A DNA stretch of 64,000 nt, from assembly GCA_020205615.1 (NCBI GenBank), contig CM035169.1:21242540-21306539 (forward strand). Reading direction: 5' to 3'. Of the stretch, positions 23,165-35,444 are shown one piece after another. This DNA comes from Panax quinquefolius. Lineage: Eukaryota; Streptophyta; Magnoliopsida; Apiales; Araliaceae. Made by a program: the position numbers and the translations under genes. Numbering within the stretch: position 1 is the first letter of the stretch; each line of letters opens with the position of its first letter. The notes beneath the pieces were generated by a model that saw only the letters and a list, made by a program, of their open reading frames with translations, was not told where the DNA came from and ran no database searches.

Positions 23165-25570
23165 CGAGACGCCCCAAAATTGTATACGTCACCCATCTTG
23201 GGTCGCCACTTACATGGTACATAAATTCAAATACAACTTACTAATATAACATGCGTGTACAATACGACATAAACCGTGAGTTTGAATACAAATATTGTCT
23301 ACTAGATATTATACAAACTCAAAAGGAGTCCTCATTACAACTATTATCACACTATTTCACATAATAGTGGAGGACTACTAATGCTATCCTCCGGACCATT
23401 ACTTCATTCCCCGACTCGTCTCAAATTTATGTTCTCATTTCAAGAGAACGGTGAAAGAAAAGGGTGAGCTCAACTAGCCCAAGAAGAAATATTATGACTA
23501 AGATAATGCAGAATAAATTATCATTAGCCTTCAATAACCGTTAAACCGATAAAATACAATAGACAACCGGTTTAATCGTAGCGGAATAAACAATCTATTA
23601 AAAGAGTCAAGAGAGAATAAAGTCTACTATCTTTTAGGTTTTAAAAGGTTTTCATCAATTTTTATCATCGAGACTCAAATTTTAATAAATAAACCACCAC
23701 ATCTAATCATCCCTGCACTACTGGCCAAGGATTTTCATCAAATTATCAATGGTGCGACTATACCGAATCACCCCCGGTCATAATCATACCAAAAACTATC
23801 CATCATTGCATTATGTGCCACCGAGGACTTTTGTCACATCATTTATATCAAGTCGTGATTATACCGAATGTTCCTCGGTCATAATCATACTAAGTTCATC
23901 TATGCACGTAAGTTTAAAGATAACATAATATAACATGAGGATGATGACAATGACATAGTAATTCAATAAAACAAGTTCAAGAATTATTTAATCCATGAAT
24001 TATTAACGCCCAAATTGTCAACATGATCATTGTTTTCAGAGAGTAAAATTCAAGAATGATCGTAAGAATATTTCCATGAAAGATTGGATGAAACGCAAAT
24101 ATCAAGGATATTCTACTAATTTCATGGAGTATAGAAGTCAAAGTTTTAACCAACTGGGTATAATAAAGAATGGAATAACAAAAGAAATCACCATATACAT
24201 GCGGTGCTTGCGATGCAAAAGTTATTCCAATGTAATAATAATAACTAAACCGAAAGTCGTGAAATTCACACACCGATGGGATGTTCCAATGTAATAATAA
24301 AGATGGAACCGGATCCGGTAAAACACACGATAGGATATTCCAACAGAATGATAAAGACGGAACGTCGGTGTAAAACACACGCATGTGATGTTCCAACAGA
24401 ATAATAAAAAGCGGAACCAGTCCGGTGTAAAACACATGATGTGATGTTCCAATGTAATAATAGAAGAATGTCACCAAGTATAGGTAAATCACGTATACTG
24501 AGTTATTCCAATGTAATAATAATAAGCAATGGAATAACATAAAGATTTCACCAAGTATAGGGGTACGCCAGATACAAAGTTATGTTATGTATAGGGTATG
24601 CCACTTTTACAAAAGTTATTCCAACAGAATAATAATGAATGGAATAATGTAAGTTCTCTTCAAGAAGAAAGAATAACACCCTTACCGTAAAAAAGAACGA
24701 ATATAGAAGTAGTGAAGTAGCAGAATACTCTTCTTCTTTCTATAACTTTCTCCCTATACTTCTCTCTCTATAATTTTCTCTCAGAGTTTCAATGAATTCG
24801 TAAGAAAATAATGAAGGAATGAGCTTATTTATAGAAAAATGGAATGCATAAGAATTAATCCATGAACGGTCAGATTGATTTACTTTAATCGACGGTCCAT
24901 ATTTAAAGAAAAATCTTTTAAATAAAATATAATATATTCTATTTATATAAAAATATTTTACTATGCAAACACTATGCAATACTATGCAAAAACACTATGC
25001 AAAACACTACGCAACACTATGCATAATAAAATATAATATATTCTATTTATAGAATAACTTTAATAAAGTATTCTATTTTATATAAAAGATGTTTCGTTTT
25101 ATTACGTTAATAATACGAATAAAACAAAACGTCATTATCATTATAATAATTCATATTATTAATCGATAATAATGGAATCAAACTGGTGACTTCTCACATA
25201 AAGCATCAATAATCAATACCGTAATGCTACTTTATGCAACCACACGACATCGCATATTTTTACTACCGAAAGTAGTTCAACAAGAACCACGGTAAAACTT
25301 CCGCCGTTATTTCAATAAAATATTTTGTCGTTTTCTCAATCCGATAATAATTACATTGCCATGGGTCCACCAATGATTGAGTAGTTATACGAATATTCCT
25401 GTTAAACCGAATATTCCCCGACCAATCGAATATAATATATCCACTTGCATATTTTGTAAAATTTATAAATACTACCCACAACTATAATATTTATCTCAAA
25501 TTCACACCATAATATTAAAAATTATTTCGATAAAATTTAAATCTTTATTGATAAAATCTGGGGTCTCACA
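23165..25570 (-). repeat. E3 5' LTR (LTR-A, 2406 bp)
   Basis: Collinear with 16428-18842. Starts CGAGACGCCCC and ends GGGGTCTCACA, followed by target duplication ACTGT. It contains both CCAACAGAATAATAA and CCAATGTAATAATAA forms of the same repeat unit. The 187-codon minus frame at 23977-24540 lies in the tandem repeats and is not a gene. Confidence 0.88.
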
Positions 25571-25575
25571 ACTGT

Positions 25576-25657
25576 CCTCGCCAAAGGAGGGAGAGAGAGA
25601 AAATCCGAAAGTTGTTTTCCTCGATCGAAATCTTAAGAAGAAAAAAAGGAGAAGAAA
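25576..25657 (+). other. 5' UTR remnant of gamma-tubulin fragment
   Basis: Purine-rich leader (GGAGGGAGAGAGAGAAAATCC, then AAGAAGAAAAAAAGGAGAAGAAA) directly before the gamma-tubulin ATG. Before the E3 insertion it was continuous with 16330-16422, whose CTTCTTTTTCTCTAATTATTTT also looks like promoter or 5' UTR DNA. E3 thus split the upstream region of the captured gene piece. Confidence 0.5.
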
Positions 25658-25786
25658 ATGCCGAAAGAAATTATAACACTGCAAGTGGGATAATGCAGGA
25701 ACCAGATCGGAATGGAGTTTTGGAAGCAATTTTGCCTCGAGCACGGCATCAGCAAAGATGGCATTCTCGAAGATTTCGCCACTCAG
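25658..25786 (+). pseudogene. TUBG: Gamma-tubulin exon 1 fragment with premature stop
   Basis: The 43 codons from ATG (25658) to CAG|GT (donor GT at 25787) read MPKEIITLQVG, stop, then [31 protein letters not shown]. This is the start of plant gamma-tubulin, whose N-terminus reads [22 protein letters not shown]. Gamma-tubulin nucleates microtubules in the ring complex. Here the Gln codon has become TAA and the following Gly codon AGG, both C-to-T type transitions. A splice donor follows exactly where the exon should end, so the piece came from genomic DNA, not from a processed mRNA. No later exon was found, and GGTTAC repeats follow. It is a truncated pseudogene, either captured by the surrounding Mutator-like element or a relic of a local gene copy. 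Confidence 0.85.
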
Positions 25787-26028
25787 GTTTGAATTATTGT
25801 ACTACTTTATAAAGTTTATGCTTTTTCTTTTTTATTTTTGGGAGAAAAATTAAATCTCTAACCAAGGTATAGTTAGAGTTGTTGTAGTTTATTATTAATC
25901 TTTTGGTTGTTATATGTAAAAATTATTGTTATTTATGTTGGAATTAGTTCATTAGAGCATATATTATAAATATTTTTTATGGAAATGTGGCGCTGTTATA
26001 ATTAATATTATTTTGTTATTGTTACTAT

Positions 26029-26640
26029 CATATAACTGTTTGGTTAGTTCTGCATTGTGTTTTGGTTACTGTTAGCTTGAGATTCGGATACCATGTTTGT
26101 TACCTTGATTTGGTATTTTGGTTATTTTTTTATGTTGTTATGGTTACCATGTATTTGCTTAGTATACATGGTCGATTAAACTGGTTTTTGGTGTACATGT
26201 TGTTTATGTATTGGTTACCATTAAAACATGTTTTGTTACAATCATATAAAATTTGGTTACTTCTTTAGTATGTTTTTGGTTCTCGTTAGTTTACGATTTG
26301 GATTCCATTTTTGTTTCCTTGAGTTGAGATTTTGCTTACTATTTTTTGTTGTTCTGGTTACCATATATTTGCTTAATATATGGGTTGACTAAACTTTGTT
26401 TGGTCTATATATTGTTTATGTATCGGTTACCATTAATATATGTTTTGGTTACTAACATATAACTGTTTGGTTACTTCATTAGTATATTTTTTGTTACTGT
26501 TAACTTATGATTTGGATACCATTCTTTTTCCCTCAATTGAGATTTTAGTTACTTTTATATGTTGTTTTGGTTACAATGTATTTGTTTGGTAAACTGTTTA
26601 TGATATAAATATTGTTTTGGTTACTAATGACTGTAAATCT
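26029..26640 (+). repeat. 213-bp tandem repeats rich in TTGGTTAC
   Basis: CATATAACTGTTTGGTTAC-type starts occur at 26029, 26243 and 26456. Each is followed by the same order of blocks: GTTAGCTTATGATTTGGATACC, GAGATTTTGGTTAC, ACCATGTATTTGCTTAGTATA, TTGGTTACCATTAAAACATG. A fourth, partial unit starts at 26972. Units are diverged. They occupy the place of the first gamma-tubulin intron. The 68-codon frame at 26062-26268 lies in the repeat and is not a gene. Confidence 0.8.
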
Positions 26641-26659
26641 AATTTTTTTTATTTGCAGT

Positions 26660-26839
26660 TATGAAATCTTTACTATGAGGAATGCAATAGAAAATTCATT
26701 GGAAAAGTTATACATTGGTGTGACATGGAAGTCCCCGACATTATTACCAAGAAATTGAACCCAAGACAGTTGAAGAAGTTTAAGGCATCATTAGTTTGTG
26801 GATGTATTATTTTTGTAAATAATAAACCCAAGTCATAAT
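26660..26839 (+). other. Possible exon-like segment of unknown origin
   Basis: TTTATTTGCAG (a fair splice acceptor, ending 26659) precedes a stretch that is less repetitive. In one frame it is open for about 54 codons (YEECNRKFIGKVIHWCDMEV at about 26673-26732, continuing to a TAA near 26839). I do not recognise the protein, and it does not look like gamma-tubulin exon 2. It may be a second captured gene piece or chance. Confidence 0.25.
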
Positions 26840-27237
26840 AAATCATGTATTTGCTTAGTATACATTGATGTATTATTTTTGTAAATTACTTCAAATATAT
26901 TCTACAAGGTTTATGCTATTCTATTTCTACTTTCATTTTCATAAACACATCTTACATGTTCTGGTTACTTTCATATAACTATTTAGTTACTTCTTTATTA
27001 TGTTTTGGTTACTATTACCTTATGGTTTGGATACTATTATTGTGTCCTCAATGTGGGATTTCGGATACTTTTATTTTTTTATTTTAGTTAATATGTAATT
27101 GTTTAGTATACATGGATTGCTTAAACTAGGTTTCATTACATGATGTTTCTGTTTTGGTTACCATTAAAACCTGCTCGGTTATTATCATATTATTATATAG
27201 TTCTTGTTTTATTATGTTACATTATAGTTCTTGTTAT

Positions 27238-27430
27238 TAGTAACGGATAATTACAAGCTTGCATCAAGACGAGACATCAATTATTCTGAAGCTTGTTAGT
27301 AGCCGGATAATTATCATAGATAATTCTGAAGCTTGTTAGTAACGGATAATTATAAGCTTGTATAAAGAGTATTTTTATAAGCTTCAGATCAAGATCATTA
27401 TAAAGCTTGTATATGTTTACTTTATATTGA
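27238..27430 (+). repeat. Short direct repeats (TAACGGATAATTA.AAGCTTG)
   Basis: The motif TAACGGATAATTAYAAGCTTG and variants recur at about 27240, 27300 and 27343, with AATTCTGAAGCTTGTTAGTA between. Non-coding. Confidence 0.6.
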
Positions 27431-27449
27431 TAACTCATGATGGAATCAA

Positions 27450-27759
27450 AATTAAAATATTAATCAACATCAATTTTGTTTAATGTACACCATCAAAAAT
27501 GTTACCAACAATGTGGTTAATGGTTACTAACAGTAAACAATTATATATTACTGTAAACAATTAAATTTGTTGTATTGATTCTTATCGGTCTCCATTGTAT
27601 CAACATTTGAATAAACATTGTAAAGTAACCAAATCAATATTAGACAGTAACCAAATTACATAATCTTAGTAACCAGAATATAAACCATATTTTTACATGC
27701 AATTTTGAAGGCCTAGATGATGAAATTTAATCAAAAAACCCTGCAGTTCACCAGCAAAG
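27450..27759 (-). repeat. Direct duplicate, copy 1 (left part)
   Basis: From TTAATCAACATCAATTTTG to the solo LTR insertion, this matches 31021-31076 joined to 45256-45500: CACCATCAAAAATGTTACCAAC, GTGGTTAATGGTTACTAACA, AAATTTGTTGTATT, ACATAATCTTAGTAAC. It resumes after the solo LTR-A at 30163. The duplication predates the insertion of the LTRs that now split each copy. Confidence 0.7.
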
Positions 27760-30162
27760 TGTGAAACCCCAGATTTTATGAATACAGAATTAATTTTCTC
27801 GAAATAATTTTTTTTATATTATGGTGTGAATTTGAGATAATGTTATGTGGGTAATATTTATAAATTTTGCAAAGTATGCAAGTTGTCATATTATATTCGA
27901 TTGGTCGGGGAATATTCATTTTTAAGCGGGGAAATATTAGATGCGACGACACAATCATTAGTGGACCCCTAGCGGAATTATCATGCCGGATTGAGAAAAT
28001 GACAAAAATATTTTATTGAAAATAACGGCGGAAGTTTTACCGTTGATCTTATTGAACTACTCGGTAGTAAAAAATGCGATAATATCGCGTTGTTGCATAG
28101 AGAGAGCTGCGGTATTGATTATTGATATTTATGTGAGAAGTCACTCGGTTTTGTTCAATTATTGCTACAATAGTTCTTTGCATAGTATCTCACATTATTT
28201 GATTCAATTATTGTTGATTTAGAAGTTTTGTTTCATTCACGTAATAAAATAGAAATATCTTTTTATATAAAAATGAATACTTTATTAAAGTTATTCATAA
28301 ATAGAATATATTATATTCTATTACGCATAGTATTTTGCATAGTAAAATCTTTTTATATAAAAATGAATACTTTATTAAAGTTATTCTATAAATAGAATAT
28401 ATTATATTTTATTACGCATAGTATTTGCATAGTAAAAAAATCTTTTATATAAATAGAATATATTATATTTTATTTAAAAGATTTTTTTTCTTTAAATATG
28501 GACCATCGATTAAAGTAAATCAACTGGACCGTTCATGGATTTAGTTCTTATGCATTCCATTTTCCTATAAATAGTAAGCTCATTCCTTCATTATTTTCTT
28601 ATGAATTCTTTGAACTCTAGAGAGAGAAACTATAGAGAGAGACTATAGAGAGATAAAAGAAAAGTTTTTTGCTACTTCACTACTCTTATATCAAGTATTA
28701 TTTTACGGTAGGGAATATTATTTGTTGTACTCGTAAGGGATATTATTCTTTTTCGTATTCGTAAGAGAACTTACATTATTCCATTTCTTTATTGTTCGTT
28801 GGAATAACTTGTATACGCAAAGCTACCTATACTTGGTGACATTCTTTTATTATTCCGTCTTTATTATTCTGTCGGAATATCCTGTCTGTGATATACGCCG
28901 GACTTGGTTCCATCATTTATTATTTCGCATTTACCATTCTGTTGGAACATCACCCGATTGTGAATTTCACCGACCGGTTCCGTTATTTTAGTATCTCATT
29001 GAATAACCTGCCTATGCATCACAACCGCATGCGTGCATGGTGATTTCTTTTCTTATTCCATTCTTTATTATACTTTCGGTTGGTTAAAGTTTTGACTTCT
29101 ATACTCCATGAAATTAGTAGAATATCCTTGATATTTGTGCTTCATCCAATATCTTTTATGGAAATATTCTTACGATCATTCTTGAATTTTACTCTCAAAG
29201 CAAATATCATGTTGACAATTTGGACATTAGTAGTTCTTGGACAAATTAATTCTTGAACTTGTTTTATTGAATTCTTATATCATTGTCATCATCCTCATGC
29301 TTATATTATGTTGAAAGTCATCAGCAGCCTTTGTAGTGCATAGATGAACTTGGTATGATTATGATCAGGGATTATTCGGTATAATCATAACCGTAATGTT
29401 ACAAATGATGTGGAAAAAGTCCTCATTGGCCCGTAGTGCATTGATGGACGTTTTTGGTATGATTATGGCTATGGATTCTCTTTGGTAGTAGTGCAGAAGA
29501 TGAATTATTTTATGGCGTGATCATGACCATTAATGAATACACAAATATTCTTGTCCGTAGTGCATGGATAATTGTGGTCGTGATACTTAAAAAATATCAT
29601 TGGTAGTAGTGCACGGGTGATTCGATGATGTGGATTATTTATTAAGTTGAGTCCGGCGATAATGGTGATGAAAAACCTTTTAATCATAAAAGATAGTAGA
29701 TTTTATTTTCTACTTGACTCTTTTAATGGATTGCTTGTTCATTGTGATTAAACTTGATGTCTATTATATTTTATCGGTTTAACATTGTTGGAGACTAATG
29801 ATAATTTATTCGCATTATCTTAGTCATAATATTTCTTCTTGGGCTAGTTGAGCTCACCCTTTCTTCAATTCTCTTGAGGGAAATGAGAATATATATTTGG
29901 GACGAGTCGGGGAACGGAGTGATGGTCCAGAGGATAGCATTAGTAGTCCTCAATATTCTGTGAAATAGTGTGATAATAATTGTAATGAGGACTCCTTATG
30001 AGTTTGTATAATCTCTAGTAGATAATATTTGTATTCAAACTCACAGTTTATGTTTTGTCGTATTGTACACGACAGTGGTATTAGTAAGTTGTATTTCAAT
30101 TTTGTACCATGTATCTGACGACCCAAGATGGGTGATGTATACCTAATTTTGGGGGCGTCACA
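27760..30162 (+). mobile_element. Solo LTR-A (2403 bp)
   Basis: Starts TGTGAAACCCCAG and ends GGGGGCGTCACA. AAAG flanks both sides (27756-27759 and 30163-30166; the left reads CAAAG). The uninterrupted duplicate near 45490 supplies the empty site (CACC-AAAG-CTCGTGA), confirming the insertion boundaries. It has the TATA box at 28566-28573 and the usual R/U5 tandem repeats, but no internal region. Confidence 0.85.
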
Positions 30163-31076
30163 AAAGCTTGTGACTTTTGATCGTTGACCCGTTTCCAATG
30201 AAATTAGGCTCCGAAAATGTCAAAATCTGACACTCCAAACTTGACAAAAATTATCAAATTCTCACTGGATCAAATCTTTATATAAATTGACACGCCTGCT
30301 CTTCAACCGCATCAGTTTGTTACCACCTAAAGACTAACAGTTGTACGAAGTTAAGCAATGTAGTCAATAAGTAATCATCAATATAAAACAAACCAGTATA
30401 AAACACACTAATATTATACAGTAATCATAACAACATTAGACAGTAACCAAATTTAGATTAGACAGTAATCAACATATGTCTATTTAGTAACCAGAACATA
30501 AACACATTTTTCATTGCATTTTACAGTAAAACACAACCATTAATATAAAAAACATAAGTAGAAGTGTACATTAATATGCTTCAGCAACCAATAATACAGT
30601 AACTAATTAATCACTGCAGTAATTAAGTTTGCATTAGTTGGTAACCAAGTCAGCATGAGTCACTAAATAATATTTTTACACAGTAACCAAGTCAGCATTA
30701 TAATTTTATACAGTAACTAATTCAGAATTAGTCAATAACCATTATAGTATTACACAGTAAGCAAGTCAGCATTAGTCAGTAACTAATATAATATTACTTA
30801 GTAACCAAATCAGCATTAGTCAGTAACCAAGTCAACATTAATTAGTAATATTATGCAGTAACCAAGTCAGCATTAGTTAGTAACCAAGTCAACATTAATT
30901 AGTAATATTATGCAGTAACCAAGACAGCATTAGTCAGTAACTAAGATAGCATTAGACAGTATAATGTTACACAGTCAGTATACTGACTTTGTTATCAAAA
31001 CAGTCAGTATACTGACTTTGTTAATCAACATCAATTTTGGTTACTGTACACCATCAAAAATGTTACCAACCATGTG
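30163..31076 (-). repeat. GTAACC-rich degenerate repeats (copy 1, right part)
   Basis: Units of about 22-30 bases with CAGTAACCAAGTCAGCATTAGT recur from about 30420 to 31000. The reverse complement is rich in GGTTAC, so they are oriented opposite to the repeats at 25900-27200. CAGTCAGTATACTGACTTTGTTA occurs twice (about 30974 and 31000). No coding content. Confidence 0.7.
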
Positions 31077-32431
31077 TGTAACGACCCCAAAATAGGTTCA
31101 TTCCATCCAACCCATTCTGAGTCGCCAAATACATGGTACGAAAAATAACTACAACTTTATTACAACAATTGTCGTGCAAAATACAACAACACATATGCTG
31201 TGAGTTTGGATACAAATATATACTGTAAAACCCCAACTTTTTGAATAAAAATGAATTTTCTATAAATATTATTTTTGAATATTATGGAGTGAAATTGATA
31301 TAATAGTTGTGGGTAATATTTATAAATTTTGCAAAGACGCAAAGTTGTTATATAATATTCGATTAATTCTGGGAATATTCGTTTTAACGGGGAATATTAG
31401 TACAACTGGCACAATCATTGGTGGACCCCATAACGGAATTATTATTTCGGATTGAGAAAACGATAAAAAAATACTTTTATGAAAATAACGGCGGAAGTTT
31501 TACTGTTAATCTGTTGAAACACCCGGTGTTAAAAATGCGATGTCTGGCGTGGTTGCATAGTAGTAATACACAGTATTAATTATTGATGCTTAAGTGATAA
31601 GTCACTTAGTTTTGTTGGTATTATTAATGTAATAATATGAGAAAATCTTTTTATATAAAATAGAATACTTTTATAAAGCTATCTCATTTTATTGTATAAT
31701 AATTAGAATATATTATATTTTATTATGCATAGTGTTTGCATAGTGCTCGATATAGTGTTTCAGATAGTAAAATCTTTTATAAAGTTATTCATTTTATTAG
31801 ATTATAAATAGAATATATTATATTTTATTTTGCTTTAAATATGGACCGTCAGATTAAAGTAAATCAATCTCAATTAGATTCATGAGTTAATTCTTACGCA
31901 TTCAATTTTTCTATAAATAAAAGCTCATTCATTCATTATTTTTCTTACGAATTCTTTCAAAAACTACAGAGAGATAAACTAACTAGAGAAAGAAGAAAGT
32001 ATTCTGCTACTTCACTACTTATATATCCAGTACTTTTCTTCTTAAGGTAGGGAATATTATTTGTTGTACTCGTAAGGGGTGTTATTCTTTCTTATTCATG
32101 AAGAGAACTGTTGTTATTCCATTTCTTATTATTCTGTTGAAATAACCTGTATACGCGATCTACCCTATACTTGGTGACATTCTTCTATTATTCTGTTGGA
32201 ACATCTTGTCTTTGTGTTTTACACCGGACCTGGTTCCGTCTTTATTATTCTGTTGGAACATCCTGTCGGTGCAAATTTTGCCTGACCTGGTTCCGTTATT
32301 ATTATTTACGTTGGAATAACCTGTCTATGCGAAGTACCGCATGCATGGTGATTTCTTTTGTTATTCCATTCTTTATTATACTCAGTTGGTTAAAGTTTTG
32401 ACTTCTATACTCCATGAAATTAGTAGAATAT

Positions 32432-34906
32432 TGTGACGCCCCCAAAATTAGGTATACATCACCCATCTTGGGTAGTCAGATACATGGTACAGAATTTAAA
32501 TACAACTTACTGATATAACTGTCGTGTACAATACGACATAAACTGTGAGTTTGAATACAAATATTGTCTACTAGAGATCATACAAACTCAAAAAGGAGTC
32601 CTCATTACAATTATTATCACACTATTTCACAGAATAGTGAGGACTACTAATCTATCCTCTCGGACCATTACTCCAGTTCCCAACTAGTCCGGCTATATAT
32701 TCTCATTTCGAAGAGAAACGGTGAAAGAAAAGGGTGAGCTCAACTAGCTCAAGAGAAAATATTATGACTAAGATAATGGAGAATAAATTATCATTAGTCT
32801 TCACGATCAGGTTAAACCGATAAAATACAATAGACATCAAGTTTAAGCTGCGCAATGAACATGCAATCCTTTAAAAGAGTCAGTAGAGAATAAAATCTAT
32901 TATCTTTTATGATTTAAAAGGTTTTCATCATTTGTTATATTTGAGACTACCTTCAATAAATATTCCACATCATCGAATCACCCCCGCACTACTGCCAAGG
33001 ATATTCTTTAGTATCGCGACCACAATTATTCATGCACTACGGCCAAGAATAGTTGTGTATTCATTAATGGTCGTGATCATGCCAACAAGCTGTTCATCAA
33101 TGCACTACTGGTCACAACCACAAATTATCCATATACTACGGGCGAGGATATTCGTGTATTCATCAATGGTCATGATCATGCCAACAATTCGTCCATCAAT
33201 GCACTCACGGGCCAATGAGGACTTTTACCACATCATTTGTAACATTACGGTCATGATTACACCGAATAGTCTCTGGTCATAATCATACCAAGTCCATATA
33301 TGCACTACTGGTGCCCGTAGATGACTTTCAACATAATATAAACATGAGGATGATGACAATGATATAAGAATTCAATAAAACAAGTTCAAGAATTATTTTA
33401 TCCAGGAATTATTAACGTCCAAATTGTCAACATGATACTGTTTTGTAGAGTAAAATTCAAGAATGATCAGAAGAATATTTCCATGAAAAGATACTGGATG
33501 AAACGCAAATATCAAGGATATTCTACTAATTTTATGGAGTATAGAAGTCAAAGTTTTAACCAACTGGGTATAATAAAGAATGGAATAACAAAAGAAATCA
33601 CCATGCATTCGATAGACCGCACAGGCAGGTTATTCCAACAGAATAATAAATAATGGAATCAGTCCCGTAAAACGCATTGTAGGCGAGGATGTTCCAACAG
33701 AATAATAATAAAGACGGAACCAGGTCCGGTGTAAAACACACAGACAGGATGTTCCAACAGAATAATAGAAGAATGTCACCAAGTATAGGGTAAACCGCGT
33801 ATACAGGTTATTCCAACAGAATAATAAGAATGGAATAACATAAGGATTTCACCAAGTATAGGGTATGCCGCGTATACAGGTTATGTATAGGGTATGCCAC
33901 TTTTACAGGTTATTCCAACAGAATAATAAAGAATGGAATAACAGAAGTTCTCTTCATGAATAAGAAAGAATAACACCCCTTACGGGTACAACAAATAAAA
34001 TCCCTACCTTAGAAGAAACCGAATATTGGAAAAGTGAAGTAGCGAATACTTTTCTTCTTTCTCTATAGTTTCTCTCTCTAGAGTTTCAATGAATTCGTAA
34101 GAAATAATGAAGGAATGAGCTTTATTTATAGAAAAACCGAGGGTGGCTCTTGGTCTTAACGAAGGGTCAAAATGACTCTTGGTAATATGAAGAGACAACT
34201 ACTATTCATGAAGGGTAATTAACCTTTGGAACATCAAGAGGTAGTTAACTCTTGGTAATATTGAAGGGACAACTACTATCGGCGAAGGTAAATACTATTG
34301 AAGAAGGTAATTACTATCGACGAAGGTAAATACTATTGGCGTAGGTAATTACAATTCACAAAGGTAATTACTATTGATGAAGAGACTCTTAGATGATGAC
34401 ATATGGGCCCCCATAAAATAATCAAACTTACCACAAACGTCTCATATGAGACTCTTTATATACATCGAGGATTGAATAAATATTACCACAAATCATTTTA
34501 TTTTTAATCAACACATTTTAATCTTTCAACAATTATTAATCATTTATAACTTGTCGTCATATTATATGAGGATGATCTTGTGACAATAATTAAATCATTA
34601 ATATAAGAGATATGATCGCAAAGAATTATTGTAGTAATAATTGAGTATAGCTAAGTGACTTCTCACGTAAGCATCAATAATCAATACCGTGTGCTTCTTA
34701 TGCAACCATGCGTAGACATTGTACTTTTACCACCGGGTAGTTCAGCAGCTTTTAACAGTAACACCTCTGTAGTTATTTTATAGAAAGATAATTTTGTCGC
34801 TTTTTAACTACGACAATACTTAGATTCTATGGGGTCCACCATCGATTGAGCCGTGCATGCGAATATTCCCCGAACAAAAAGAATATTCCCCGACCAAACG
34901 AATATT
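32432..34906 (-). mobile_element. Truncated LTR of a variant subfamily (minus) inside E2 5' LTR
   Basis: Starts TGTGACGCCCCC at 32432, and the first 1.7 kb match LTR-A in minus orientation. From about 34137 to 34650 the U3 is unrelated to LTR-A and holds a 19-bp repeat. The last part (34650-34906: CACGTAAGCATCAATAATCAATACC, then GGGGTCCACCATCGATTGAG) matches LTR-A again. It stops about 190 bases short of the LTR end, where E2 LTR sequence resumes (CTGCATTATCTTAG). A deletion has removed its end together with about 630 bases of the E2 LTR. Confidence 0.7.
34283..34379 (-). repeat. 19-bp tandem repeats in variant U3
   Basis: Five units of the type GAAGGTAATTACTATTGAC follow each other with one or two differences each. 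They lie in the U3 position of the inverted LTR, where transcriptional enhancer repeats are often found in retrotransposons. Their role here is inferred from position only. Confidence 0.65.
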
Positions 34907-35263
34907 TTATTCTGCATTATCTTAGTTATAATATTTCTTACTGGGCTAGTTGAGCTCACCCTTTCTTTCACTGTTCTCTTCAGGAAATGAGAATATAGCT
35001 GGGACGAGTCGGGAAACGTAGTGATGGTCCAGAGGATAACATTAGTAGTCCTCATTATTCTGTGAAATAGTGTGATAATAATTGTAATGAGGACTCCTTT
35101 TGAGTTTGTATAATCTCTAGTAGATAATATTTGTATTCAAACTCACAGTTTATGTTTGTCGTATTGTACACGACAGTTGTATTAGTAAGTTGTATTTGAA
35201 TCTTATACCATGTATCTGACGACCCAAGATGGGTGATGTATACCTAATTTTGGGGGCGTCACA

Positions 35264-35281
35264 GTTGGTATCAAAGCTTAG
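35264..35281 (+). other. E2 primer-binding site
   Basis: GTTGGTATCAAAGCTTAG directly follows the 5' LTR. TGGTATCAAAGC differs by one base from TGGTATCAGAGC, the site complementary to initiator methionine tRNA used by many plant retrotransposons. Confidence 0.75.
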
Positions 35282-35444
35282 GGATATGATCTCTAGCTAA
35301 GATGTGAGACTAGAACTAGGAGGGGAGAGACGGGGAATTCCTTCGCTAGTATGACTTATTTAAATTTATTTTGTATTTAAATTGGTTGGTCAGAGTTTAG
35401 AGATATTATGTTACATGTCAATTAACCTTTGTTTTGTGGCAAGA

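Larger units (their letters stand above)
16428..25570 (-). mobile_element. E3: non-autonomous LTR retrotransposon (minus)
   Basis: Two direct LTRs (16428-18842 and 23165-25570) in minus orientation flank an internal region of 4.3 kb. Target duplications ACTGT lie at 16423-16427 and 25571-25575. The polypurine tract (complement at 18845-18857) is next to the left LTR and the primer-binding site (complement at 23152-23164) next to the right LTR, which fixes the orientation. Only a decayed gag/protease remnant is recognisable. RT, RNase H and integrase are absent. Their place is taken by LTR-like sequence with a 57-bp tandem array and by other non-coding DNA. Movement would have needed proteins from a relative such as E1 or E2. 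It is inserted just upstream of the gamma-tubulin exon. Confidence 0.88.
31224..35263 (+). repeat. E2 5' LTR (LTR-A), interrupted
   Basis: The LTR proper is 31224-32431 plus about 34907-35263. Compared with the 3' LTR (40084-42259), the section equivalent to about 41272-41905 is missing, and a minus LTR lies in its place. The TATA box is at 31912-31919. Confidence 0.78.

Noticed and set aside
26062..26268. 68-codon frame in GGTTAC repeats
   Set aside because: It lies wholly in a 213-bp tandem repeat unit that is not open in its other copies.
31224..35263. A single 4-kb LTR for E2
   Set aside because: The middle 2.5 kb is an inverted LTR. The 3' LTR of E2 is only 2.2 kb and lacks it.
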